Below are positions 54,613-64,000 of a DNA stretch of 64,000 nt, in pieces; position 1 is the stretch's first letter, and the number at the start of each line of letters is the position of its first letter. A program made the translations under genes and the position numbers. The DNA is from Neospora caninum Liverpool. Lineage: Eukaryota; Apicomplexa; Conoidasida; Eucoccidiorida; Sarcocystidae. The stretch is from contig NC_018385.1 in the NCBI RefSeq assembly GCF_000208865.1, positions 248,001 to 312,000 on the forward strand. Direction: 5' to 3'. The notes below the pieces were generated by a model, which did not search any database, was not told where the DNA came from, and was given only the letters and a program-made list of their open reading frames with translations.

Positions 54613-56271
54613 ATGGCAAGGTGGACATTGCAAGGAGACTCTGATGTCTCCCTAGTTGGCTCGAGAGTTGTTTCCAGTTTGCAATGCGAGACGTTGTCAA
54701 TAGTACAAAATAAAACTCCCCTGCGTCTCTCCCGTGAATGTCTGCTGTGCATCTTTTGCGTATACGCATTCCTGACTGGGCCATTTTACTTCAACTGGGC
54801 TCCAGTTTCCTACGTTTTTCTCGCGGCAGGTTTCTTCCGTGGTGCATGCGACTCCGGTGAGCTAGATTATTCGAAACCAGCGGACGAGCCCAAATGCCAA
54901 GACGAGGAAATCGCAGTCCACGAATTTTTCATTATTAGTATGATGTGTGACATGTGCTTCTCGTTGCTCGCTGGCTTGTTGTTGGACTCTGTAGGGCCCA
55001 AGGTAACCGCTGTGATAGGATCTACAACGCTTGCGGTCTCGTGGTTTCTCAGCGGAGCATCCAAGCACTTACAAAAATCTGGTGCGGCAACCATCGTTAT
55101 GAGCGCGAGCCTGTCCGCGGCCTTCCTACCCTGTCTTAGCATTGCCAATCTCTTCCCCAACGCACGCAACAGTGTGATTGGCCTGCTAACGTTTTTTCGC
55201 TATTTGTCTGGCACGGTACCACTTGTTTTGAAGACTGTTTTCTTTGAGTCCGACTCAGTGGAGGATACTCGCTCTGTCGCCTATACTTACGGGACGTTGT
55301 GCATCGGTTCGTGTGTGTTCATGGCAGCTTGCTTCTTCCCTTACCAGAAATGGCAGCGTGTACGGGCCCTTGAATATCCCAGGGATATCGAGACTCCGGG
55401 TGCCGCAGAGGATCTGCCGCCATCTGGTATCCCCACCGAGACACCAGATGCCAGGAACAGTTCCGACACCGAAGTCACTACCAGACGTAGAGGAAGCATC
55501 GTCAAATGGTGTCACAATAGTATACGTAGATGCTTAAGTGCACCATCTCATAGTGTAGACTCCCTCGACGCGGCCAACCTGAGATGCGACATCCTTCAAA
55601 CTATAGAGCGGGGAACCACAGAGGCCAGGCTGCTTTCCTGGAATGACTGGAGGGCATTTTTTCTCGATGCATCGTCCTCTGTATTTATTTTTCTGTGCTT
55701 GTTTGAGGCATTGTTACTTATTAGCGAAAGCTTCTTCAAAGCGGCCGGAAGGCGAATCATCCCTCAAGCATACGAAACAAGTGAAGCGATCAATATTTTG
55801 GCCGCTTTCCCAGTTCCTCTTATAGGATTCCTTGCGGACAAACGAGGAATAATCGCATCTATGTGCATAGTTAACGTATTTGTGTTGCTCGCATTCATTG
55901 TCTCCATCATTCCCCAATTCCCCGCCATTTCCGTATGCCAATATCTTGCATCTATTACTATGGCTGTAGCCGCTCCTTTTTTTGTTACCCAGATCTACTG
56001 CTACATTCTGCAAAGTTTCCAGGAAGCGCATATGGGAAAACTCATCGGCTTGGCATCGTTCATTGCGGGGCTTCCAATGGTTGCAGCAATTTTCATGGTG
56101 CGAGCTGGATTCCAGAAGGGATTCTTCGACATGGTGATTATCTGCATTTCGTTGCTTGGTGCGAGTTTGTTTCTTCTCGGTGTCATAGTGATTCTCCGCA
56201 TGCGAAGAGCAGCGAAGGTCCTCGCAAAACTGCGTCAGGAGAGATCCTTGCAGGAGTTACCTCCAATTTGA
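54613..56271 (+). CDS. MFS transporter, ApiAT type, copy 2
   Basis: Intronless, 552 residues, colinear with copy 1 over its whole length. Matching blocks are NKTPLRLSRECLLCIFCVYA, FLPCLSIANLFPNARNSVIG (copy 1 FFPCLSVSNLFPTSRNTVIG), ERGTTEA..SWNDWRAF (copy 1 QRGTTAA..RADWQAF), NILAAFPVPLIGFLADKRG, and SFQEAHMGKLIGLA. About 12 membrane segments; the central loop is about 242-356 and unlike that of copy 1. The first extracellular loop keeps the two cysteines (RGACDS ... PKCQD). The strong framework similarity with divergent loops indicates an older tandem duplication, perhaps with different substrates. It is probably a plasma-membrane amino acid transporter by family; substrate unknown. The N-terminus is shorter than in copy 1. 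Confidence 0.85.
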   Translation: MARWTLQGDSDVSLVGSRVVSSLQCETLSIVQNKTPLRLSRECLLCIFCVYAFLTGPFYFNWAPVSYVFLAAGFFRGACDSGELDYSKPADEPKCQDEEIAVHEFFIISMMCDMCFSLLAGLLLDSVGPKVTAVIGSTTLAVSWFLSGASKHLQKSGAATIVMSASLSAAFLPCLSIANLFPNARNSVIGLLTFFRYLSGTVPLVLKTVFFESDSVEDTRSVAYTYGTLCIGSCVFMAACFFPYQKWQRVRALEYPRDIETPGAAEDLPPSGIPTETPDARNSSDTEVTTRRRGSIVKWCHNSIRRCLSAPSHSVDSLDAANLRCDILQTIERGTTEARLLSWNDWRAFFLDASSSVFIFLCLFEALLLISESFFKAAGRRIIPQAYETSEAINILAAFPVPLIGFLADKRGIIASMCIVNVFVLLAFIVSIIPQFPAISVCQYLASITMAVAAPFFVTQIYCYILQSFQEAHMGKLIGLASFIAGLPMVAAIFMVRAGFQKGFFDMVIICISLLGASLFLLGVIVILRMRRAAKVLAKLRQERSLQELPPI

Positions 56272-57635
56272 CATTGTTGTGAAGTTTGCGGATAATACGA
56301 GTCCATGGGCAACACAAGCAGAAGGGCGTCGAAGTGCTGAGGGGAATGTGATCTGAACACGATGTGCTTTTTTCCCGTTGTAGCTCGTCGTATCGCCTGG
56401 CGACTCCGTCCCTTATCTCTCGTGTGATTTGGACTAGGATGGGATAGCTTGTCGACTGTTTGTAGGCGGTCCTGTCACACATACTGAACGACGAAGTTGG
56501 ACTAAGGTTTCTGCTGCCTCAGAACAACATCAGTGGTTTTGTTTCGTATTGGGCAACCAAGCGATGTCAGCGTGGTCGGCCTGCGATGCGTTTAAATGTG
56601 CCGAGCAACAGGTACAAGGAGAACACTCGCCCTGATGTCCATCCAGCTTTCACTTTCGGGAGCAGCACAAAAACGATGGCCGTACACGTAGCGAGATCCG
56701 ATGTTGCAGCTCGGCCGACTTGGGTAATTCGGGTCATTCTTTCAACAGATGGTGGGGAATGAAGCGAGCCCGTAGTAAATACAGCCTGTTTGTTATTGTT
56801 ACCCGCAGGGAAGGCAACGACAGATAAAAAGAGGAACGCATCCCGCAGGCCCATTCCGGTAACCGTGCGATTCAATCCAGTACCCGAATGATCTTGAAAA
56901 TGAAGACGTGTCGATGTTTCGTGGTGAGATCGAAGCGGCTACAGCAGGGCCATCACTGTGACTGCGCTACTGCGGGTTTTCCCCACTGTCTACGTGTGTA
57001 CGAAGTGAAACTACCTGGTACGGCATTGGTTGATGGACGGGAAACACTGACAAGGCTGTGCATTGTTCTATTGAAGGATAGTGTACACAGACACTCTCAC
57101 TATTGTTGTGTTGCTGTATGAACAGAGAGGAAGCCTCTTCCTCTTTGAAGAAAACCACAAATGGACCGGCAACACTCCAAGAAAAAAGACGAGGTCTCCT
57201 ATGCAGGTGTGGTACGTGACCAACGTGCTAAATTTGGCATTTTGGAGTGTATCTGTCGCGTAGCTGCAGTAAGCGTAACCTGGAGCTCTCGTGCAACAGG
57301 TATGTTTTCTAGCTGAGACGTGCGACAAGCCTCATCGTCTTCCAAAGAACGCTTCCCTACTCTGCCGTTCCCGCACGCAACGAGATTACGAGCATCTTGT
57401 CTCTCCACAGGTGGCCCATAATGGCCTCACTTTTGTCATCTACACAGCGGTAGTATTTTTTTACTGAAACTCAAAAGCATCGATGGGAAACTAACGATAC
57501 CTCCGTATGGAAATCGCTTGCTGGCAAGTCATTAGGTGAATCCGCCCGCCAACAAGTGAACCCACGTCCCCAAACAATGAAGTTAGCTTTCCTTCCACGG
57601 AAAGTGGGGCATTTCGGAACGTCTCTACACAGATC
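56272..57635. other. Convergent spacer, no supported gene
   Basis: It separates the transporter pair (+) from the four-TM protein pair (-). Only short ORFs are present. Confidence 0.6.
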
Positions 57636-58874
57636 TCAAACACCGGCAAGTTCGATCTGGGCGGCCCCTGATGGGGCGCCTCGCTCCACAGCCTCCCTGG
57701 CTCTCTGGTATTTTCGAAGGTCAGATAAATGCTTGCCAGCAACACACAGCGATGCCGGAATCCAGCACAAGCACGCGCAGCAGCTCCAAAGAATCAAGCA
57801 GGCTATGACTGCAAGGATAACATAATGGTATGCTGTGTTTTCAGCCACACACGCCGTCCGTATTGAGTACTTGACACACGCTGTGGCTTCTTGGGGCGGA
57901 AGGTACTTTAACTGGGATAAGAATTCTGCTATCACCTTCTGATCATCCAGGAGGGTTTTGTCGAGTGCATAATCGGTTGCCAAACGGTCGAAGCCACACG
58001 TCCCCCTGCAACTCACGGGCCATTTCCTGAAATCAAGGATATCGTAATGAGAGTAGTTACACATCTGCCCACGGGTAGCTAGACCTCCGAATACAGATGT
58101 CACACGTTTAAAATAATTAGCGCCGTACCCACTGAGGCCTTTCTTGCACGGTTCGAGGGTTTCGTCCAAACGAACAATGGATGATAGTCCTTCTTGCCTT
58201 TCGGCTGCCTCGATCGATGTGACTTCCCCTACTCCTGATCGAGATCGATCAGGGAGTAATTCCGGTGAAGCGTCCGACACCGAGTGATATGCAGGATCCG
58301 CTGCTATATCTAAGGCTGCGCGGGCTGCGCAAAAAAGAATGTAAATGTAATATCCCCACACCGCAACCGTTAATAATAAAAGAACAGTGTCCAAAGCGAG
58401 GTATAGCTGCAATCCAGTTGTATTCTTCGTGGACACTGCCAGAATGCCGATGATTCCGATAAATACGCCGAGCAGCATGGAGACAATAGCGAGATCAACA
58501 TTCACGGGTGAGAAGGCAAAAATCAAGAGAACCCCCGTGATCACGAGCCACACGATCACCACAGAAATCATGGACCTGACACCAGCTGCGTTTTTCTCAA
58601 TCTGTTCGCGCGTGGCTTGGAACCCTTGTTCTAGCATTGCCCTATTTCCTTCTCCCGACTGTTGACACGGAATCTCCCAAGGCAAGTGAGTATGGGCAGC
58701 CGATTTCGGCTCCGCCGATAGTTGTTTCGCTGTATCGTCGTTAGCAGCCATGGCAGCCATTTCCCCTTTGAGACCGGTTACTGTATGTTCCGGCGGCACG
58801 CCGGGCGTGGCCGGCTGCTCTTCGGGAGAAACTGCTATGACCATCTTCTCTAATGTCGCTGGCGCTGTACGCAT
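57636..58874 (-). CDS. Four-TM cysteine-rich membrane protein, paralogue A
   Basis: Intronless ORF, 412 residues, family not recognised. A hydrophilic N-terminus of about 100 residues precedes three closely spaced membrane segments (about 102-121, 127-146, 157-182). A loop of roughly 170 residues follows, then a fourth segment (about 355-380) that is Cys-rich (WSCCACLCW), and a short charged tail. The loop holds the block MCNYSHYDILDFRKWPVSCR followed by GTCGFDRLA, and ACVKYSIRTACVAENTAYHY just before TM4, with cysteines likely to form disulfides. The order (three TMs, big loop, TM4) recalls tetraspanins, but the CCG motif is missing from the loop, so I do not assign that family. ATG 58874 is the first in frame; ATG 58844 is an alternative. 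A tandem paralogue lies 2.6 kb upstream. Confidence 0.8.
   Translation of the reverse strand: MRTAPATLEKMVIAVSPEEQPATPGVPPEHTVTGLKGEMAAMAANDDTAKQLSAEPKSAAHTHLPWEIPCQQSGEGNRAMLEQGFQATREQIEKNAAGVRSMISVVIVWLVITGVLLIFAFSPVNVDLAIVSMLLGVFIGIIGILAVSTKNTTGLQLYLALDTVLLLLTVAVWGYYIYILFCAARAALDIAADPAYHSVSDASPELLPDRSRSGVGEVTSIEAAERQEGLSSIVRLDETLEPCKKGLSGYGANYFKRVTSVFGGLATRGQMCNYSHYDILDFRKWPVSCRGTCGFDRLATDYALDKTLLDDQKVIAEFLSQLKYLPPQEATACVKYSIRTACVAENTAYHYVILAVIACLILWSCCACLCWIPASLCVAGKHLSDLRKYQRAREAVERGAPSGAAQIELAGV
58228..58257. repeat. Imperfect palindrome inside paralogue A
   Basis: TACTCCTGATCG and CGATCAGGGAGTA flank AGAT. It lies in the large-loop coding region, in a segment not shared with paralogue B. 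Confidence 0.6.
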
Positions 58875-61429
58875 TCGTGGCCGACAGGACCGTGCTGCTG
58901 GGAGTCACTTAACGGGTGGCACAGTTCCAGGGCACGTGCGTCGCTGAGGCTTCTGTGACCACCACCCCTGACAATAAACACTAGGGTGTGGTAGACGAGG
59001 GGCACTGAGGACGTACGACACATATCGAGAGAGAGGAAACTGGAAGTGGTGAACAATCACTCCCAGGTCGTCGTAAAACATACAGTCCTGATTTAACTAG
59101 CGGGAGAACTAACCGAAAGAAGCATATCAGCAGGCATTCGAAGAGAAAAAGACAACAAATATTGCTCCCCCCCAGGAACTGAACTGAGAGGATAGGCAGC
59201 GGTGCAAAGGTGATAGTACGTGACCAGCCGACGCCACCGATTTCTGCTTTTACTGATAGCAGTCTAGTGGAAACAACACTGAACGTCATCTACATACGCG
59301 GGGCCTGCGGCTTTCCACGCTAGATCGACACAAAAAAAAATTGGTGCTTGGAGTGTATTGCAGCGGAAATATTAGGGTGGCGTTCTGCCTATTCGAGCTC
59401 TGACGCAAAACTGATTCGTGAATTGATGGTGTGCGTCGGCTCGTTGCTCCCACACGAATAGTCACGCGCAGAAAACGTCGAGCGACTAGCCAGGTCTTTC
59501 GCATCACCCGGCGCTCCATCATAGTACCGTTCATGGCACTGCAGTCGCTCTAACGTAGCAGTGAACCCGCCACCAGCCACTTTACGAATACAAGTTGGCT
59601 GTTTTTGTTCTCTCAGGCGCCGATATACAGCATTCCACCTACACACGGAGTCCGTGTCTTTCCGGGTGGCTTTGTTGTAGCCGGCACTTGAGTTCCGCGT
59701 CTCGAACTAGAGTAGAGACCTGACTGAATGGACAATGAAGAGAAAAAGTTGTTCTTTTTCCATCTCTCCTTCTACGATGCCCTTGCAGAGCTGCCTGCGG
59801 AAGCGCTACGAGCATAACATAACCATTCCTTTCATTCTTGGTATTTCAGACCAGGAATACAGTACTGCAGGACTTCGAAGATGTGTACCGTCAACGCAGT
59901 GAAACGAGCTCTCGCACAGTTACAGAAAGCTGAACTACGGAGCAGCAATATTTCGGAGTGCTAGCACGAAATGTGCAGAGGTCAGAAACCCCACGATTCT
60001 AGACCTTCGAAGATATTGCCGCATCACCTGGACGAAAACAAACCAAAATTACGGAATTGATGCCCATCATCCTTACGCAGGCGATTTGCGGCGACAGGGG
60101 TCGGCAGAAGAATACCTCTCGCCTTTCTATTACTGCGGCCTAGCAGATGCACGATCCGCAAGCGTACACTACCATGATTTGGGCTTTGAGGCTAGTTTAT
60201 CTCTGCTTCTAGGTTTCTGAACAATCCGAATGTGCGCAGGCGGTGGCCGTCCTTATGGCGCCTTACGTATCTTGCTTCACCGTCGTGATCTAATAAATCT
60301 TTGAACCGTTCGAGTTCAGACAAGCCATTTCAGAGTGGTCTGGGTTCGTTAATGACATGCACTTTCCATTCTTGAATATATAAATGAACGCGGATGATGC
60401 CAATTGTTGGTGCTGGTCGCAATTGCTTTCAGCGGGCAGCTGAAACCAAACACTTCACGGTGTAACATGGGGAGTGACCTGCAAGAAATCTTCAGGATCA
60501 AGACGAAGTCACGGCTCGTCGCCATGTTTATCAGAATTTTAGGGCAGCCTGGCATGCAGGCAACCATACTGTTTTACTTGCAATAGCCCCGACTTCTAAA
60601 CCAAGTTATCCACAAACGTTGTCAGTCTAGCGATAACGTTGATAGTGGTTTTTCACCTGGTTCGCAAATTTCCGATATACAGAGAAGCAGGGTTTATGAG
60701 ATGGTGCCAGGTGGGGGCTTGCCTTTGAATCTACACTAACTGTTACTGTATGCAGCTGTAAAGCGGAATTAATCATGACAGGACATTTTGGTTCGTTAAC
60801 TGTGACTGTTAGCGTGCTATCAAGGAACATTGCCCGCTTGTGCTCCTCTGGCAACCAACCTAAAGGAGCAATCACTGCACACGGCGACACTATATGATGA
60901 CAGATCAGCCGCGCAAATAGGTCTGAGACCCCGCAGTTCTCACCCATGTCGGTGTCCATGGACTTCCGCACTACTACTGAACCTCAATCGTTGGGCTACG
61001 GCCTAGGGCCTCTCGGCCCGTTAAGTGTATGCGGTTGTTTTCCAATTGTGTGCGCTGAAAGAATAACTTTTCAACTTGTCGCTGCTGTCGTGGAGGTTGA
61101 ACAGCAAACGACACGGTGCGCCAGGTAAGCGCACTTTCATTTCCTGCCGTGTAGCTGCACAGCTCAATGAACCTGTGCATCGCACCATTTGAACAGTCTC
61201 ACCATTGAAAGTCGACGTGCGAAAACACAGTCAGAAACAGAAACCATGAAAGACGGTCCTCCCTTCATCATGCCAACTAGCGTAGCCGCTCTGAGAACGG
61301 AACGTGGAGCGGGAGTGTGGGCTTCCGTTGAACCACAAGGTAGCGGAGTACTTGACTGTGGATGAGAGAGGGACGGAGCTGTGTGAACCCGCCAACCGGA
61401 GACAGCGGCTCGTCGTAAAAACCTCGCAA
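58875..61429. other. Spacer between the two four-TM paralogues
   Basis: No gene is supported. It should contain the promoter of paralogue A and the 3' end of paralogue B. No remnant of a third copy is apparent. Confidence 0.6.
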
Positions 61430-62692
61430 CTACGGGCCATTAGCTTCCGCACACGCTTCTGCTGCTTTGATGTCCCGGACAGCGATATGATGCTTCTTGA
61501 GCGCCTTCACATACCCCCTTGTATACTTCAGTGTGTTAGGAAGGCAGCACAAACAGCCACAGCACCCGCACAACAAGAATAGACCAATCACACCAAGAAT
61601 AACGTATACATAGTACGTGTTCTCTGCCGCACATGCAGTGGTAAGAGAATCAGCATAACATGCAACCCGTTGGTGTGCAGGCAGTTGAGAAAGCTTCTCT
61701 GCCCATTGTACGAGGACCTTCACATCTTCTGGTTCAGTCGGTTTCAGCTTGTGCCCGACAGCCAACATATCAAAGCCGCAGGTCTCCTTGCAGCTGTATT
61801 CCCACTTTCTGAAGTGCAGAATCTTGTGATGCGAGTAGTTGCACATTTGACCGTAGGATGCCATTGCAAGGAAAGTAGACTGGACGCTATCCATGTAGTC
61901 CGATCCCCCATTTTCTATACCGTCCCTGCACTCCTCCAGCAACGCGGCGGTTGCAATGCCGCCAATTAGTGCTCCGATGTTTGGGTCGTCCTTGCCAAGG
62001 CTTTCAAAATAGTCCTTGAGGGCCCCCAAGTCTTCCAAATTAGGAAGCTTATTTAGATTGCCAAGATGACTGCCAATATCAAATATGCCTCCACCTCCCT
62101 GAGGTATCAGACCACCAGTCGTGTCTTCCACCCAAGTATTGACTTTGTCTTCCCCAGATGCAATCGCTGTGAGTGATGCTCTGTAGAACATGTACGCGTA
62201 ATATACCCAGGTCGCGAAGAGATACAGAATGAGTATGACACCAAGGACCATGTATAAAATTGATCCTACGCGGTTTTTGCAGCACACGCTTGGGAGACCG
62301 AGTACGCCGCTAAGCAGACCCAGCAACACAAAAGTGAGGCTCAGGCAAATGAACATCGGCGCGAAACAGAAAAACAACACTACACCCAAGAAAATGAAGA
62401 GAACCGTAACAACGCAAATCATTACGGCCACTTTCTTGACCCGGTGTTGTGCGTCTTCCATAGCTTGCCGTGCCCTTTCTTCGGCCAACCCGCGGTCCAC
62501 TAAGAACTTGGGGCACCCTGCAGGGGGTGCCGCAGCGTTGACGATAGGTTCAGATTCTTCATCTTTCTTTTCAGTTTCCAAATCTGGTTCAGGTGAGCTT
62601 TCAGGCTTCTCTTCCTCATCACCAGCCGTACCAACAGACGGAGGTTGCTCCGTCAATGGCACTTCCTCAACGGCCTCCTCTATGGTTGCCAT
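61430..62692 (-). CDS. Four-TM cysteine-rich membrane protein, paralogue B
   Basis: Intronless, 420 residues from ATG 62692. The N-terminus is acidic (EESEPIV, many Glu/Pro), then come three membrane segments (about 88-110, 114-132, 144-168), a large loop, and a Cys-rich fourth segment (LLCGCCGCLCCLP) followed by a basic tail. It shares with paralogue A the blocks MCNYSHHKILHFRKWEYSCK, ETCGFDMLA and a C-AENT-YY/HYVIL junction into TM4, so the two form a tandem family. The loop contains an extra Gly/Leu/Asp-rich insertion (near GGGIFDIGSHLGNL) missing from A. Function unknown; a surface, secretory-pathway or vacuolar membrane location is only an inference from the TM/Cys layout. The frame upstream of ATG 62692 reads 23 residues, hydrophobic, back to TTG behind a stop. 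Confidence 0.8.
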   Translation of the reverse strand: MATIEEAVEEVPLTEQPPSVGTAGDEEEKPESSPEPDLETEKKDEESEPIVNAAAPPAGCPKFLVDRGLAEERARQAMEDAQHRVKKVAVMICVVTVLFIFLGVVLFFCFAPMFICLSLTFVLLGLLSGVLGLPSVCCKNRVGSILYMVLGVILILYLFATWVYYAYMFYRASLTAIASGEDKVNTWVEDTTGGLIPQGGGGIFDIGSHLGNLNKLPNLEDLGALKDYFESLGKDDPNIGALIGGIATAALLEECRDGIENGGSDYMDSVQSTFLAMASYGQMCNYSHHKILHFRKWEYSCKETCGFDMLAVGHKLKPTEPEDVKVLVQWAEKLSQLPAHQRVACYADSLTTACAAENTYYVYVILGVIGLFLLCGCCGCLCCLPNTLKYTRGYVKALKKHHIAVRDIKAAEACAEANGP

Positions 62693-64000
62693 GATAAACA
62701 GGGAACAAGCAATAAATAGGAGAACAACAGCGGTAAGCCGGTACAACCGAAACAAGCACAATATAATCTACACTCGGCTTCCTAGATCGAATTTCTTTTC
62801 AAGCGTACAACAAAGAGCTCAAAACGGAGCGACTCGCCGTTCGCCTCCATAGGCGTAAACACAGGGCCCCTCCCCCCCCGCTGCTCGCCCGAATCATGAG
62901 CCGTTTCTAGGGTTGTGCACTGCAGTAGAGCAACACCAAGAAGCGACAATCCCAAGGTCACGCATCCCAAACTCGCAATGACGTCCTTGCAAAGCGAAGA
63001 ACTGAAAGAAACTGTATGGAAGAGCTGCTACAGGGACTCGTTAACAGCTAGCAAAGCTGCAAACATGGTCGCTGACGTCGTGCTAGTCGACTCACGATCC
63101 CACGCGGCCATCCCGGGGCACTCGTGCCGGTTCCCGTATTCGCCGCGCTTGCTGCATGCTGCGTCCCGAACGCCGGAAGAGCTGAGCCGGCGAGGGAGAA
63201 GTGTATTCCGCTTTGCAGGCAGCACATATTGACTATTAGATGCAGCGACTTACCAGGCGCCATTTTGCAACCAACAGCTGCAGGCGTTTTTCATGGTCTC
63301 TCGTTGCCGCCGAAAAGACGCACATATGGAAATAGCGTGCAGGGAACAGTCGCTCCTGCGGTGTGATAGCTTCCTACTCTAACGCGCACTCAAACAAAGA
63401 GGGGTCAAGCCTTTCCAACAAACAGAAAAGCGTCCTCCATCTGTATAGGATAAACCGTGTACTCAGCAACAAAACGTTTTGCGCGCTGTTCCCTCGTTAG
63501 GTTTTGAAGGGACGAGTTGTGCTGACTCTCGTGTGCACACGATGTACATTGAGTTGACGAAGCGCATTGCATGTATGGTATTGCTAACCCGCTACGCTAA
63601 AGTGCCCTGCCGTGGGGTATACTTCTTCGGGCATTTTGCCAATGAAGAAGCCTACAAAGAGTTTGGGTTCATTATTACAGTCACATTTGCTGGGGCGTCT
63701 GCGCCCCGGTGATGCCTTATCAACAGCTATGCCGGGTCTCTGTGTTTCGCAGGGTCAGCCTGTAGAAAAAATGACGGACCAGTCCTCTGACTGGACACGA
63801 TTTGCCATTCCAGCGCGTCCTCTGCAACATCGATCGAGTTCCAGTAGCACACGAAGTATCGGCCGGTGTATTCAAGCGCAAACACCGGTCCAGCTGTTAG
63901 ACAGGACAACACACTCCCGGGGACGAGAACGCCAATTGAAGCCTACCGGGATCTAGATAGAGAGCTTTTCGAATAGCTCGGGGAAGAATATTCCTCTGTA
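62693..64000. other. Right-end region without a supported gene
   Basis: It should include the promoter and leader of paralogue B. Remaining ORFs are short on both strands, and no part of a further recognisable gene is visible before the window ends. Confidence 0.55.

Noticed and set aside
62693..62761. Hydrophobic leader on four-TM paralogue B that could pass for a signal peptide
   Set aside because: It begins with TTG directly behind an in-frame TAG, and no supporting upstream exon is visible.
1..64000. CRISPR arrays, insertion sequences, bacterial operons
   Set aside because: The direct repeats seen are microsatellites or in-frame minisatellites without unique spacers; introns and gene content are eukaryotic.

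Overview
The window reads as nuclear DNA of an apicomplexan parasite of the Toxoplasma/Neospora/Hammondia group (coccidian Sarcocystidae). This is an inference from GC-rich, intron-containing housekeeping genes with long low-complexity insertions, TA and TGCATG-type microsatellites in introns and gene flanks, long intergenic spacers, and two multi-pass transporters of the type expanded in Apicomplexa (ApiAT). No bacterial operons or ribosome binding sites are present. Species cannot be decided from the sequence alone.

The left part (1-48 kb) is GC-rich and gene-dense. In order it holds: the 3' part of an unidentified multi-exon gene (+); a very large single-ORF YqgE/AlgH (DUF179) domain protein (+); a four-exon RanBP1 (-); a three-exon SLC25A38-type mitochondrial carrier (+); a two-exon gene of unknown function (-); a class I protein arginine methyltransferase (-); a putative LSm-like protein (-); a five-exon HAT1 type B histone acetyltransferase (+); a five-exon cytochrome c heme lyase (+); and a small hypothetical membrane protein (-). 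I derived exon boundaries from splice-site phase and family alignment. For RanBP1, the carrier, HAT1 and the heme lyase, every junction keeps frame and the summed exon lengths are multiples of three.

The right part (48-64 kb) is less GC-rich and gene-poor. It holds a tandem pair of intronless 12-TM MFS/ApiAT-like transporters (+) and, further on, a tandem pair of four-TM cysteine-rich membrane proteins (-). Between the two transporters lies a short stretch that matches the conserved 3' domain of organellar small-subunit rRNA, so it is probably a nuclear insertion of mitochondrial DNA (NUMT). It is followed by a near-perfect 26-bp inverted repeat.

Neighbours do not form obvious pathways. Two genes serve mitochondrial heme biology: the SLC25A38-like carrier (mitochondrial glycine import for heme synthesis in other eukaryotes) and heme lyase (heme attachment to cytochrome c). 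Three serve nuclear functions: RanBP1, PRMT and HAT1. Points of interest are two GC-AG introns, a recurrent TGTCTGTACACC-type motif, the split Sm-like fold, the giant YqgE protein, and the NUMT/inverted-repeat segment.
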